From Zopfochytrium polystomum (lineage: Eukaryota; Chytridiomycota; Chytridiomycetes; Chytridiales; Chytridiaceae): DNA of 64,000 nt. The stretch lies in NCBI GenBank assembly GCA_025765615.1, contig JAIVFJ010000165.1, positions 1 to 64,000 of the forward strand, written 5' to 3'. The notes below the pieces were generated by a model. The model saw only the letters and a program-made list of their open reading frames with translations. It made no database searches and was not told where the DNA came from. This document shows, one piece after another, positions 21,201 to 32,709 of the stretch. A program made the translations under genes and the position numbers. Positions within the stretch are counted from its first letter, which is position 1. Each line of letters begins with the position of its first letter.

Positions 21201-22755
21201 TGGACGAGTAGAGCGGTCAGTATAAGTATAATTGCTTGGAAAAAACGAAATCTAACAGACACTGTAGACTGCAATTTCCTCCAAATGGGAAATATTCATT
21301 CACTCTCATGATCAAAGTCAACTGCAAGAATGGTTCTGCACCAACACTGTGTCGCTCAATGAAGTTGATGAGTGTGGAAAGGCACCACTGCACATTGCAT
21401 CGGAGTGTGGCAATTTGGAAGCAGTGAAGTGGCTGTTAAATGCAGGTGGTGCTGTGAATGTTGAGAATGATGACAAGTGGACACCACTGCACGTGGCATC
21501 TCAGCAAGGCCATTTGGAAGTGGTGAAGTGGTTGTTGCAGGAGGGTGCGACTGTAGATGCTCAAACAGAGACCAAATGGACACCACTTCACATTGCATCT
21601 CAGCGAGGTCACTTGGATGTGGTCAAATGCTTGGTGCAGGAAGGTGGCTCTGTAAATGCTGTGAAGAAGAACAAATCCACTCCACTCCACGTGGCGTCTC
21701 AGGAGGGGCATTTGGATGTGGTAAAGTGGTTGTTACAGCACGGTGCAACTGTGAATGCTGAAAATAACATCAAGACAACACCTCTTCATATTGCATCTCA
21801 GCAAGGCCATTTGGAGGTGGTCAATTGGTTGCTGCAGGAAGGTGCCAATGTGAATGCAGAGGAGGAAGACAAGTGGACACCACTCCACTCTGCATCTCAG
21901 CAGGGTCACTTGGAAGTGGTCAAGTCTTTAGTGCAAAGAGGGGCTACTGTGGATGCTGAGATGGAATACAAGTGGACAGCACTGCATTTGGCAACTCAGC
22001 AAGACCACTTGGAAGTGGTCAAGTGGCTGTTGGATGCAGGTGCCGCAGTAAATGCTGAGAACAAGGACAAGCTGACTCCACTCCACATTGCATCTCAGGA
22101 AGGTCATTTGGAAGTGGCAAAGTGGCTGTTGCAAAAGGGTGCTGCTGTGAATGCTGAGGAGGCGGCCAAGACCACTCCACTCTTTGTTGCATCTCAGAAT
22201 GGCCATGTGGAAGTGGTGAAGTTACTGTTGAAAGAAGGTGCGACAGTGAATGTTAAGAATGAAAGCAAAGTGACTCCACTCCACATTGCGACTCTTCATG
22301 GCTGTTTGGAAGTGGTCAAGCTGTTGCTTAAGGAAGGTGCTGCTGTTGACGCTGAGGGGGAGGACAAGTGGACATCACTCCACATTGCATCTCAGCAAGG
22401 CTTTTTGGAGGTGGCAAAGTGCTTGTTGCAGAAAGGTGCAAGTGTGAATGCTGAGAAGGATGACAACTGGACGCCACTCCACATTGCATCTCATGAAGGC
22501 CATTTAGAAATGGTCAAGTTGTTGTTGCAGGAAAAAGCCGCTGTCAATGCTGAGAACAGGAACAAATGGACACCACTTCACCTCGCATCACAGCAAGGTC
22601 ATTTGGAGGTTGTTAGGTGTCTTGTGGATCATGGTGCAAATGCTGCAGCCTGCATACCAAGTGGTGAAGCATCTTTGAAAATTGCTAGAATGCAAGGGCA
22701 TGATGAGGTGGTGAGATTCCTCCAAGGGCGTAAATCAGAAAAAAACCTCAACTGA
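18247..22755 (+). CDS. TIR-NACHT-ankyrin STAND protein (NLR-like)
   Basis: Eight exons: 18247-18260, 18358-18484, 18539-18789, 18830-19004, 19052-19173, 19225-20407, 20463-21215, 21268-22755; total 1370 residues. Residues 1-120 form a small N-terminal region, possibly a ubiquitin-like or PB1-like fold. Residues ~122-250 are a TIR domain (VYDGFLSY; LEIWFDRNNMG; FIPVLTSAYE; NCLLEIRYA), with E197 at the position of the NADase glutamate of catalytic TIRs. NACHT follows, with P-loop GGAGLGKS (329-336) and Walker B LLIIDALDE (~434-442). The C-terminal half holds 13 near-identical 33-residue ankyrin repeats plus partial units. STAND proteins oligomerise on ligand sensing; fungal ones act in nonself recognition and cell death. 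The exon 6/7 junction only works with a GC-AG intron. The small first exon is the least certain. Poly(A) signal at 22908. Confidence 0.9.
21376..22700 (+). repeat. Tandem 99-bp ankyrin-coding repeats (13 units)
   Basis: Thirteen consecutive 33-codon units inside the last exon of the TIR-NACHT-ankyrin gene share the core TPLHIASQQGHLEVVKWLLQ with few changes. Similarity extends to the DNA, as expected for repeats that exchange or expand by recombination. Confidence 0.9.
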
Positions 22756-22907
22756 TGGGGCTGTGGAGAAAAAAAAAATGGTCCATGTGCTGTATGTCGG
22801 TGAAATGGTGTTCTTTTAAAGAGCAGCACAGACAAGCAGATGGGTTGGGAGGTTCAGGACGAAAGTGTTACACAAATATAGTGTTTTGAGTTTTCCAAAC
22901 AGTGACA

Positions 22908-22913
22908 AATAAA
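22908..22913 (+). terminator. Poly(A) signal of the NLR-like gene
   Basis: AATAAA 152 bp after the stop; a second AATAAA lies at 22962-22967. Confidence 0.5.
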
Positions 22914-25025
22914 CGTCGACTAAATGCTTACACTTCTGCCTATTCCACCCTTACTGCACACAATAAACAGAGCGCCCAAAATTAATGTGAGGCTGTAGGA
23001 ATGGAGATTTGGTACACAACAAATAATGTGAATGAAATTCTCAAGTATCTCACATAAGGTGTTGGCCATAGTTTGGGTTCCCGCTGAGCTCCTAGTTTAC
23101 TATGCAGTGTATAGCACATCATGTGTTTTCTACGTATATGAAAGAGGGATCAATTCTGGTTGTTCCCATGGTTTTGTAGATTTTTTCTACTATGTACACT
23201 AATTTTCGAACTAATTGTAGGGCTTGCTGCTTTAATTGCGATGTATTTCACTATCTTTGATAGTGAGAATTGCTCTTTGGCTCTTGAGTTACAACTAGGC
23301 ACACAGATGAGGATAATTAATAAAGACTGTCCCCGCTTTGGTGGACAACGTTTATAAATAAACTTGTGCTGCCCAACCCTACTTAGGGTGGAAGGATGTA
23401 GAACAAAAACCTGTCCTGAGGGATGGATGAGTAGAGCATGGAGGAGATGCCACATTCCTTCCGCTTAGGTGAGCACTGCCACCACACCGTTAGGAAGTAG
23501 TTACAATGTGTGAGTCCTAGTATAGAGTTCAGTCGCAGTTCCCCAGCCAGATTCGATATGAAGATCTCATGGGTGCAGGCACCATGTGCTTGAGTGTGGC
23601 ATAATCCTAGGGACTCCTCCTTGCTGTGTTTGCTTGAAAGAGTTTCTCTACTGCCCAACCCTCTGCTGCACAACCAAACACGTTGGGAGTCAGAATGTAG
23701 TCCATTTACGATAGTCTCAACTAAGGATTGGCGGATTTTCGGTTAAATATGCAATCTGAGATTATCCTATCCACAGCACGGTCAAGGATAAGAAAAGTTT
23801 CCTTGACTGCATGCAGTTAGGATATGGCACAGATATTGAGCCGCTCAGGTCTCATGAAAAGCCCTTCCCCTTCTTAGCTCTTGTTGTTTTGTCGATTTGG
23901 AATACGGTGAGTGACAGCCAGTGACATAGTCTTTTACAGAGTGTACAGGGGTATGAAGCCGTAATGCGAAGTGCAAAGAGAGTAACCAACTATCAAGCTG
24001 GGCTATTTATATCTGGCAGATTTGTCTTATGTCGCAATGAAGGAGCGATGAGTGCGACTAGGGTGTAGACAGTGGTTGTTGGGATGGTCCCATGAAGGGG
24101 CCTTGGTGCAGCAGTGAAGACTGCAGGGGAGAGGCGCGGAGCACCTGTCTCTCGCCCATCTGTTCTGCGGCTGGCCCCATAAAGGGATTCCCTGTGGGAG
24201 ACAGAGGAAGCTACTCACTGCAGGGAGTATGTCTGTCTCTACACCTATTGGAGGTGAAGCGGTCCGTCTACAGAGGCGGCAGACAGGTGGGTGGTGCCTG
24301 TCCTGTTCCCAGTGCAGCCTGCGTAGGTCCATGAAGGGATTGAGGTCTTTCTATGATGGAGACAGGCACATGGTGCTTGTCAGAACCCTCTTGGTCTGCG
24401 TTGGCAAAACGGCTTTGCATGGTGGAAGCAACTTTGCGGAGGTGCGTCAGTGTGGCGGACAGAGCCCTTTTGGGGGTGAGGTCAACGACAGATAACAAAC
24501 GAAAACGACAGAACCCAATTAAGTAGACACACAAGCGGACATATTTGCCTGGCGGTACACTTTTGCCCAACTTCGGGTGACACGTTCCTTTTTGAAGTCC
24601 GCACAGGCGCCTTAGTTTCCCTACTGTAACACAGATCGAGCATATTTTCTAGTTCATAATTGTACTCTCCCTATGAAGATTGAGGTGTGTGATGCGCACT
24701 GCAGCACCGACTGGGTCCAACAACACTACCTTCACCTATTTCCAACGTTTCCAAACCATTTTTCTTTCCTTTCTCCCTTTTGCAATGTTTTGCGGTTATG
24801 ACTCTTTAGTTTTAGCCAGGACTCGTCCATAAGTTCCCCACCATTCCTTCACCACATACCCACAGGGCTATGGGATGAGTCGTGAAAGATTAACGGGTAG
24901 GCTTGCGGTATGTCCATTCGGGCTCTAACCGCAAATCTGTGACAATACGCTGCAGGGACACGGTCGAGTGCATTTGCACTTTCCCGATTAGCAGCATATG
25001 TGTATCAAATCCCCCTTTCTTTCAC
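22914..25025. other. Long intergenic stretch, no gene seen
   Basis: Only short frames without protein-like composition. Segments such as CATGAAGGG and AGACAGG recur between about 24080 and 24370, suggesting degraded repetitive DNA. I cannot assign a family. Confidence 0.35.
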
Positions 25026-25031
25026 TTTATT
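25026..25031 (-). terminator. Poly(A) signal of the sirtuin gene
   Basis: Minus-strand AATAAA about 37 bp downstream of the sirtuin stop codon (25068-25070). Confidence 0.5.
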
Positions 25032-25067
25032 CACCACCGAAACCCGGCATCTCTTTCTCCTTTCGTC

Positions 25068-26666
25068 TCACAGCTTCAGATCCTTGAAGTAATGATCCAG
25101 CAGCGACACCCCGACCGGCGATGACGGCGCAAAGTCGTCAACCTTCCCCGCCCCTTCCTGCCCCTCCGATTCCTCCTCCTCAACCCCAAACACCGCCCTT
25201 CCCTCCTGCCTCGCCATCGCGTCCCGCACATTCTCCTCCAAGCCCAACAGCGCAGCCAGCCTCCTGCACCCGTCATCGCAATCTCCCAAAAACAGCGCGT
25301 CCCTGCCCCCCCCAAACTCGAACGCGCCCGCCATCGGGCGGAACCCAGTCTCCCTGGTCCCAACGACCTCCCTATTAATTAGCAGCCTGGGGACGCTCCT
25401 CGCGACGCGGGCGACGAGCCCGGCAAAAGGGTGGACCTGCAGCGAGGTGCCGACGACGACGAGGGCGTCTGCGGCGGCAAAGTCCGCGGCGAGGCGGGTG
25501 TGGAAGCGGGCGGGGAGCTGCTCGCCAAAGAAGGTGATGTCGGGCTTGACGACGCCGGCGCAGCGCGGGGAGGCGCAGGTGGGGATCTCGTTGGCGCGGA
25601 GGGAGGCGCGGATGTAGTCGAGCGGGTAGCGGCGGCCGCAGCCGGGGCGGCGCGGTGTCGGCTCGGTCAGTTTCGGGTGGCGTTTTTGCGCGGGTTTGCC
25701 GTTTTTGTTGTTGCTGCTGCTGCTGCTGGGGCTGGAATTGGTGGTGCTGCCAAAGTACCGGCGCTCGAGGGATTCGTCTTCGTTGTAGCCTCTGCCGACG
25801 CAGGTGGCGGAGAAGAAGGAGCCGTGGGCCTCGACGACGTGGTCGTCGGTGAGGCCTGCGACGCGCTCGAGGGTATCAATGTTTTGGGTGTAGCAGCGCA
25901 GCAGGCGGTTTTCTTGCGCCAGCACCTTGATGAAGTGGTGGCAGTAGGTCGGGGCGAATGCGCCGGGGAAGAGCTCCTTGGCGAGTTCAAAGAACGGCTC
26001 CGGCTTGCGGCTGGGACAGCGAAGGTTTGTTTAGCTTAAGCGCTTGAGCTACGCGTAAAAAGGCACGGAAGATCAGCTCACCGAAAGTACTCAATGTCAA
26101 ACACGGCCTCGGGGAAGGGCAAGTCGTACTTTGCCAAGTTGTCGTACAGGCCGGTGCCGGGGGTGCGAAAGTCGGGGATGCCCGCGGCCGTCGAGATCCC
26201 GGCGCCGGTCATGAAGATGATGTTGCGGCAGTCGTGCTCCCTGATGTAGCGCGCAAAGGACTCGATCGAGTGGTCGTCCAGCACCGTCGCACGCGGCGAG
26301 GAGGGAGGGCGCGGGGTTTTGGGGGGTGGGGATGCGACGGATGGGTGCGCCGACCACGGCGGCTGTGGCGGGTGCGGCGAAGACGGGGATAGCGATGGGG
26401 ATGGGAGGGTCGTGGTGGTGGGCGTGGTGGTGGTGGTTGTGCCGGTCGAGGGAGCCGATGTCGCTTCAGCCGACTCTTTGGCCATTGTTTGAGCGGCAGT
26501 CGGCGCCGGCGGCACCAAAGTCGACGACGAAGTTGGTTCCGACGATGATGATGATGATGATGATGATGACTCCCCCTCTTTCTTCTCTTCTGTCACGTCC
26601 TCCGGCGGCGACGATGGCGCGGTTGTGGTCGCAGTCGTCGTCGCCGTCGTCGCCGTCGTCGCTGTC

Positions 26667-26715
<49 letters not shown>

Positions 26716-26785
26716 TTGTCGTCGTCGTCGCAGCGGTGGTGGTGGTGGTCGCCGTCGCGGTGGTCGTCGCCGGCGTCGTCGTCAT
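25068..26785 (-). CDS. Sir2-family NAD+-dependent protein deacylase (sirtuin)
   Basis: Two exons, 26785-26082 and 26010-25068, joined in phase 2, giving 548 residues from the first ATG. The catalytic core starts near residue 180 with GAGIS and IPDFRTPGTGLY, then FDIEYF, YTQNIDTLERVAG, the catalytic-His motif EAHGS, FFGEQLP, GTSLQVHPFAGL and LLINRE. This pattern matches class I sirtuins (SIRT2/Hst2 type), which remove acyl groups from lysines using NAD+. The structural zinc site is unusual: the two first cysteines are separated by a Ser/Asn-rich insertion of about 50 residues, and the second pair is C-x4-C (TCASPRC). The first ~165 residues are low-complexity, mostly poly-Thr encoded by an ACN/CGT microsatellite. 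A nuclear/cytosolic role is likely; the exact substrate is unknown. Confidence 0.93.
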
Positions 26786-27303
26786 TGCAGTCCAGTGTCG
26801 GTTGGTCGGTTTGGTCACGGCGAGGACGGATTTGACTGCCTCTCTGTCTGTCTGTCTGTCTGCCTGCGTTCTGGGTCACGCGAGTGTCACGTGTGTGACA
26901 TGACATGGAGAGGGCACCCACCACACCACACCAGCAGCGTCATTCTGATGCGCGTTTCTTGTTTACGTGAATCCCAAAAACCGAATCATCCGGCTATTTG
27001 TAGCGCGCAACGCTTACCTAAAGGGTGAAGAGGAGGAGGAGGAGGAGGAGGAGGAGGAGGAAAAGGACGGGGAGGAGGAGGAGGAGTACTTGACCACCGA
27101 GGGAGTTTTCAGATGAAACCGATCAATGGGCCACACGAAAGCGGTTGGGGTGGGTCGGACCTGAAGACTGCAGTGCGGCTGTGGCGGTGGCAGTTCGAGC
27201 AGTACGGGGGGGCTGGTAAGGGCGCCGTGTCTGCACGACGTGGTGCACCACAGACTCTCCGTTCGAATCGTGAGCAATAAACAATTACCCCCGCGTGAAA
27301 GCA
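26786..27303. promoter_or_regulatory. Divergent promoter region with microsatellites
   Basis: About 518 bp separate the head-to-head sirtuin (-) and lipase (+) start codons. It contains (CTGT)n at about 26841-26862 and a GAG/GGA tract at about 27027-27088. No TATA box is obvious on either strand. Confidence 0.4.
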
Positions 27304-30300
27304 ATGCTTGGCTACCTCTTCGGCGGAAGACCGTCAAAGCACGACGCGCCGCCACCGCCGCCGCCGCCGACCGCCCAAGCAACGACCGCCCCCGCCGTCG
27401 ACGTACGCACCGAGCTGAAGCCGCTGCCGCCCTCACCGCCCTCGCCGCCGCCATCGCCCTCGCCGGCGTCCACGTTGACGACGGCCGAGTCGCACGACGG
27501 CAACGAGGCCGCGTCTGGTACGGTGGCACTGCCGATCGGGGGGGTCGTCGCCGCCACCGCCGCAGTCGCCACAAGTGCTCCTCGGCGACGGATGGGCGAC
27601 CGTGCGTATTTTTCGCCACCTTTCCCCCGCCTCGATCCCAAGTCTAACCATCACCCACCCTCTTCCCCCCCCCCCCCCCCCCCCCCCCCCGCAGCGCGTC
27701 TCGTCAGCCGCGCACGCCGCCAAACTCGCCCTCACGACCGCCTCGGCGGTCTCGGAGACTGCGCTGACGGGCGCGCGGTGGGGCACGACGGTGGCGCTCG
27801 GGGTCGCGCGGTCGTCGCTGGTGAGCGCGCTGGCGAGCGCGCGCGGGACCAAGGCGACGACGGTCGGTGGGCTGAGCGTGATTGAGGAGGTGACGGAGGA
27901 GGCGACGGGGGCCGACGGGGAGCTGGTGTCGGGTGACGACTTTGACGACGACGACGACGACGACGACGACCGAGTCGGAGAGAAGGACGGGGAGAAGGAC
28001 AGGGAGGAGGACCCGCGCGTGCTGACGCGGGGGAAGGGGGCGGGTCGGGCGTCGGCGGTGTCGCGGATTGCGAGTGCGAGGTGAGCTTTCTTTCCACCAA
28101 ATAACAGGCAGCGCTAATTCTTAAATATCGCCCACGATTTACTAGGCCGGACCTCGTCGATCCGTTCCATCGCGTGCTGGACCGGTACGCCGAGATGGGC
28201 GTCGGGGCCGTCAACCGCGCGTTCTCGCTGGCCGAGCTGTTCACGTACGGGACGTGGCACCTGGCGGCGTCTAGCGTGCGGTTTTCGTTCAAGGTTTGCT
28301 TCCGCGAGGGGGTTAAGTTCTCTCTTTCTAATCTCGCCCTTTATTCCATACTCGCCGCCCACCGTACCCTTCTTTTTCCACCCCCGCACCCCCCGCTCCC
28401 TAACGCCCGGCAAAAGGCCGCCGAAGAAACCGTCAACGCGCTGGACGGCATCTTTGGCTCGACCGAGACGTCGCGCACAATCTCGACGCTGGTGCAGCTG
28501 GTCCGCGACGAGCTGACGCTGGACAACGGCGCCGCCGGCGTCGACGGCAGCGGCCGGGCGGCATCGCCGGCCCCGCCTCCCAAGGGGCTGTTTGCGCGCG
28601 CGTTCGACACGGTGGCGCTGATGGGCGGCGTGACAAAGGCGGTGACGGCGTTTTCGTGCTTGCAGGTTGTGACGGCGCGGCGGCAGGACGCGCGGCGGCG
28701 GGTGGTGCTGGTGTTTGAAGGGGAGGCGGGGTTGGAGGAGATGAAGAGGGAGCGCGTGTTGCGTGTTGTGCTGGCGGAGTGGGGGGCGGCGGCGGCGGTG
28801 GCGGCGGAGGGAGGCCAGCTGCCGAGGGAGGCGCCGAGGGTGGTTGACGGTGGCGGTGGCGGCGGTGGTTCCGAAGAGGTGGAAGAGGAGGGGGTGGATG
28901 AGTGGAGGGACGCGTGGGTTGATGCGAGGGGGAGGGAGGAGCTGGAGAGCGAAGCGTCCACTGGTGCGCCTGCTTCGAGGTTTGACGAGTTCGATTCGAT
29001 GCGCTCATACAGTAGCGTCTCCCAGGCTGCGATGACTGCGGATGAAAGTGCGTCGGGCGTGTACCACGAAGTGGGCGACGGCGCAGACAGCGCCATGATG
29101 GGATTGTCCGCGGATGCGAGCAACCAACTCAATTCGATTCGCGTTAACGACGACGACGACGACGACGACGACGAGTACTCATACGCGCTCGAAATGGCCA
29201 AATCGTTCTTTGTCGAAACCCGGCTGCGCGGGCAGGACGTTGATATTATCGACGACGCAAAAACATTTATTCTGGAAGCGGGGCGGCGGCGCGGCGCGGA
29301 CGTCTGCGGGTGGTCGCCCGGCGCAGCGGCATGGAATGGGTTTGACGCCGAGGCCGCCGACGGCGACGGCGATGGCGATGATGCCGAAGGTGGTGTTTGG
29401 GACTCAAGCAACTTGCTTGATGAGATGTCGCGGTTCTACGCACAGCAGCAGCAAGAACAGCAACAGCAGCAGGACCGATCGTTTTCGTCGTCGTCGTTCA
29501 CTTCGCTGCACCACCGTCGTGCCGCTGGCAAGGGAATGTCGCTGCCGCGGCGGGGAAATGGTGGTGTCCATGCAGGAGGTGGTGGCAGCTGCGACCCAAG
29601 CGTCGTCGGCACGCCGCTGTCGCTTCTGTCGCCGTCCGAGGCCAACGCGGTGTTGAGGGACGTGGTCGCCGTCGACTTTTGCGGGAGGCCGATGCGCGCC
29701 GCGGTCGAGGCTGCTGTTGCGGCAGCGGCGGCTGCTGCTGCTGCGGCTGCTGCGGCTGGTGCGGCTGGTGCGGTTGGTGCGACTGGTGCGGATGGCGCGT
29801 CGCCGAGGGGGTCGATGCCGCGTGCGGCGGCGGCGGCGGCTGGGCAGCTTGGTGGCGGGGGTGGATACTTTCCCGAAGCTAGCGCGAGGCGGGGGAAGGT
29901 TGGGTTCGTAGCTGAACGCGAGGCGAGGAGTGAGAATGAGGAGGACGAGGACGAGGACGGCGCGTCGGTGTCGTTCGTGTCCGCCCTGTCGCACTATGAT
30001 GTTTCGGAGCGGTCGTTGTCGGTCTCGGCTTCGGCGTCGGCGTCGTACGGAACGGCGCAGGGCCGGTCGGTGGAGTCGCGGTCGTCGCTGACGCCGGAGG
30101 AGCGGCAGCAGCCGACGGAGGCGACGCTGCCGACGGAATTTTGTAAGACCTGGGGAAAAATGGCTCTTTGTCATTGATCGGAAGGGAAGCGAGAGTTGAC
30201 AGCCTTTTTTCTCTTTTGTTTTTGGGGCTTTCCAGCAGCAACTGTTCCGACCAACGAAAAAGCGCTCGTCGACATTTCCGCACCGACGCCGCCGCCGCAG

Positions 30301-30831
30301 CCGCTACAGACAACCGACGACGTGAACCGCGTCGTCGCGAATCGGTTTCCGTTTGTGGGCACGCTGGAGAACTTGCAGTATTTCCTGCGGTTTGCGTGCG
30401 CGGCATACGGTCAGTCACAGTTATATTTTGTACTTTTTTTCTTTAGCTTTCTTTCACTGTGGGTTTGCGTCCCTAATTTCTTTTGCCTTGTGCCACGCGC
30501 GCATTGCAAAATCGAACAGGCAAGGACTTTTTGTCGCTGTTTGGGACGCGCGTGCGCGACGTGCACACGACCGACCCCAAGGTACCGGCGAACCACATTT
30601 CGTTTGCGATCCACGCGAGGACGCCGATCGCCGGCATCGTCTATTCGTCGTACGAGGACGACGACGACGACGGTGGCTTTGGCGGAGGGCGTCGTCGGAG
30701 CGCGGCGGGGTCCGGCGAAAGAAGCGGGCGGGCGGCGACGCAGCGGGTCGAGCCGGTCACGCACTATGTGGTCGTCGACCGCGTGTCGGAGTGCGTGGTC
30801 GTGTCGTTTCGAGGGAGTTTGAGTTTGAGGT

Positions 30832-30867
<36 letters not shown>

Positions 30868-32215
30868 CAGTTGTTGTTGTTGACACTTTGTCACAGCGAC
30901 ATTTTGACCGACCTCAAGTTTGACTATGCTGAGTACCGCGACGGCAAGGCGCACGCCGGAATGCTGCACGGCGCGCGGATGCTGGCGGACCCGTCGTCGC
31001 GGCTGTTTAGGGCGGTCAGGCAGGCGCTCGAAGACAATCCGACGTTTGGGCTGGTTTTGGTGAGGAGGATGTGAAGGCGTGGTTTGGGCCGGCGCGGTGG
31101 AAGGTTCTTGCCTGTCTGACCAATTCTCTCCTGTTCCTTCCCTGTGTGGTTAATTCTGGTTGGGGCGCGCCAGACCGGGCACTCTCTTGGGGCAAGCATG
31201 GCCACGCTCGTTGCATGCGAATGGTCCACCCCGTCGGCACCGTCACCCGGACATCCGTCGACGCCGTCGACTTGGTCAATTTCGACGACTCCGACGCCCT
31301 TTGTCACGTCGGCCGCCAGCGGCCTCCCGCCCGGCCGGCCGATCCACAGCTACTGCTACGGCCCTCCGTGCACGGCGTCGCTCGGCGTCTCATTGGCAAC
31401 AAAGGGTCTCGTGTCCAACCTCGTCAACGGCGACGACATTGTAAGCAACCTGAGCGTCGGACTGCTGCGCGACCTCAAGCAGGTCACGGTCCACCTGCTG
31501 GAGCCGGAGAGCCGAGGACTGGCGGAGCGCATTGTCGCGCGCACCGTGGGGTGGGGCGCGGGCGCCGGGTCCTCCAGGTCGAAAGAGCGGAAGGCGGTCA
31601 CGGATGGGAGCGAGGGGGGGAAGGAGGCGGTGGGTGTGGTGGCGGTTGCGGAGCGGAACGAGGGCGGGGTGAAGCAGCAGGAGGAGAAACGGGAGGCGGA
31701 GGAGACGGAGGAGAAAGAGGAGGAGGCAGAAGAGGACGAGTTTTTCTCGAGCGCGCTGGCGCGGGTGAGCGCGACCATGACGAACGAGAGGCTGTATCCG
31801 TGCGGCGACGTGTTTTGGATGCGCTCGTCAGAGACCGGTAAGCGCGGGGTTTTTATTCTCTTATTTCTCGTGCAAGGCAGCGCGTAACCTAACGAGTTTA
31901 CCCCACCGCCCCGCCCCACCGCCACCCACAAGTCATTCGCGACGCGAAAACGAGGAGCACGAGCACGACGGTGCGCTCCTCGCTCTTCTACTGCCTTGAC
32001 GTGCGGGAGATCGCGACCACGCCGCGCTTTTCGTCGCAGACGCTGTCGAATCATACACCCATGTCGTATGAGGTGAGGCGCGGGCGAGAGCCGAGCGAGA
32101 GGAGACCTGCACCCGTCTAACCATGCATCCAAAAAAAAAACAAAAAAAAACAACTCCCTTTTTGCAGTACGTCATGTCCTGCTTGACGACAGCCAAAATT
32201 AACCAGCGCGAGTAG
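27304..32215 (+). CDS. Class-3 lipase, sn-1-specific diacylglycerol lipase-like
   Basis: About 1337 residues in eleven exons: 27304-27522, 27566-27601, 27695-28080, 28146-28293, 28417-30142, 30236-30409, 30520-30829, 30897-31059, 31174-31837, 31933-32072, 32168-32215. Phases agree; the first intron (43 bp, weak GTGGCA donor) is the least certain, and the intron at 28294-28416 is also open if retained. The N-terminal part has Ala-rich helices (VSSAAHAAKLALTT; NRAFSLAELFTYGTWHLAA). A long disordered middle carries poly-Asp, poly-Gln and poly-Ala runs. The catalytic part has FRGSLSL.. DILTDLKFDY, nucleophile S1058 in TGHSLGAS, and the acidic-residue motif NGDDIVSNLS. The family cleaves the sn-1 ester of diacylglycerol or related lipids at membranes. 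The catalytic domain is interrupted by acidic low-complexity inserts. Poly(A) signal at 32353. Confidence 0.88.
27665..27690 (+). repeat. Poly-C run (26 nt) at an intron 3' end
   Basis: An uninterrupted run of about 26 C residues forms the polypyrimidine tract immediately before GCAG of the second lipase intron. Confidence 0.9.
30834..30867 (+). repeat. Poly-T run (about 34 nt) in a lipase intron
   Basis: Starts four bases after the GTAA donor and ends in TTTCAG, creating a decoy acceptor 26 bp before the acceptor that keeps frame (30896). Confidence 0.85.
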
Positions 32216-32352
32216 AGTGGGTTTTGGCGTGGTGGCAATTGCCCAAAGGCATGGGGTGGATGCAATCTATGAATTGGGGGAGTAAGTGGCTAGAAGGTCG
32301 GAGTCATCAGCTGGGCGCTCAACGCTCAAGGTTCTTCATATCATAAGGCTGG

Positions 32353-32358
32353 AATAAA
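32353..32358 (+). terminator. Poly(A) signal of the lipase gene
   Basis: AATAAA 138 bp after the stop; the convergent peroxiredoxin gene ends at 32530. Confidence 0.5.
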
Positions 32359-32529
32359 GAAAAGAAGCAGTCCGAGTTTGACAAAGTGGGTTTGATTGTC
32401 TGGATTATAAAAAAAAGGGCTACCGGACGGCTGCTTCCGTCTTTTCCCGTTTCGGTGGGACAAACGTAAAGGAAAAAAACCACACATCGAGCACAAAGCC
32501 CCGTCCCAAGTTTTTTTTTTCTTCCTTTT

Positions 32530-32676
32530 TCAGTTGACGGCCTGGAAGTACTCCTTGGACTTGAGCGGGTCGGCGAACATTGTCTTTTCGCCCTTTTTCC
32601 AGCCGGCGGGGCACACTTCGCCGTGCTTGTCGGCGAACTGGGTTAGGAGGGGCGGGGGGGGTGAGATGGTGAGTGT

Positions 32677-32709
<33 letters not shown>

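Noticed and set aside
21356..22206. Minus-strand repetitive frames opposite the ankyrin repeats
   Set aside because: Antisense of a 99-bp tandem repeat; periodicity alone keeps them open.
28294..28416. Retained coding sequence in the lipase instead of an intron
   Set aside because: It is open and a multiple of three, but it has a GTTTGC donor, a long pyrimidine tract, a branch-like CTAAC and an AG acceptor, and its translation is unlike the flanks; kept as an intron.
28341..29411. Minus-strand frame of 356 codons inside the lipase gene
   Set aside because: Ser/Pro/Ala-rich antisense shadow of a spliced, motif-bearing gene.
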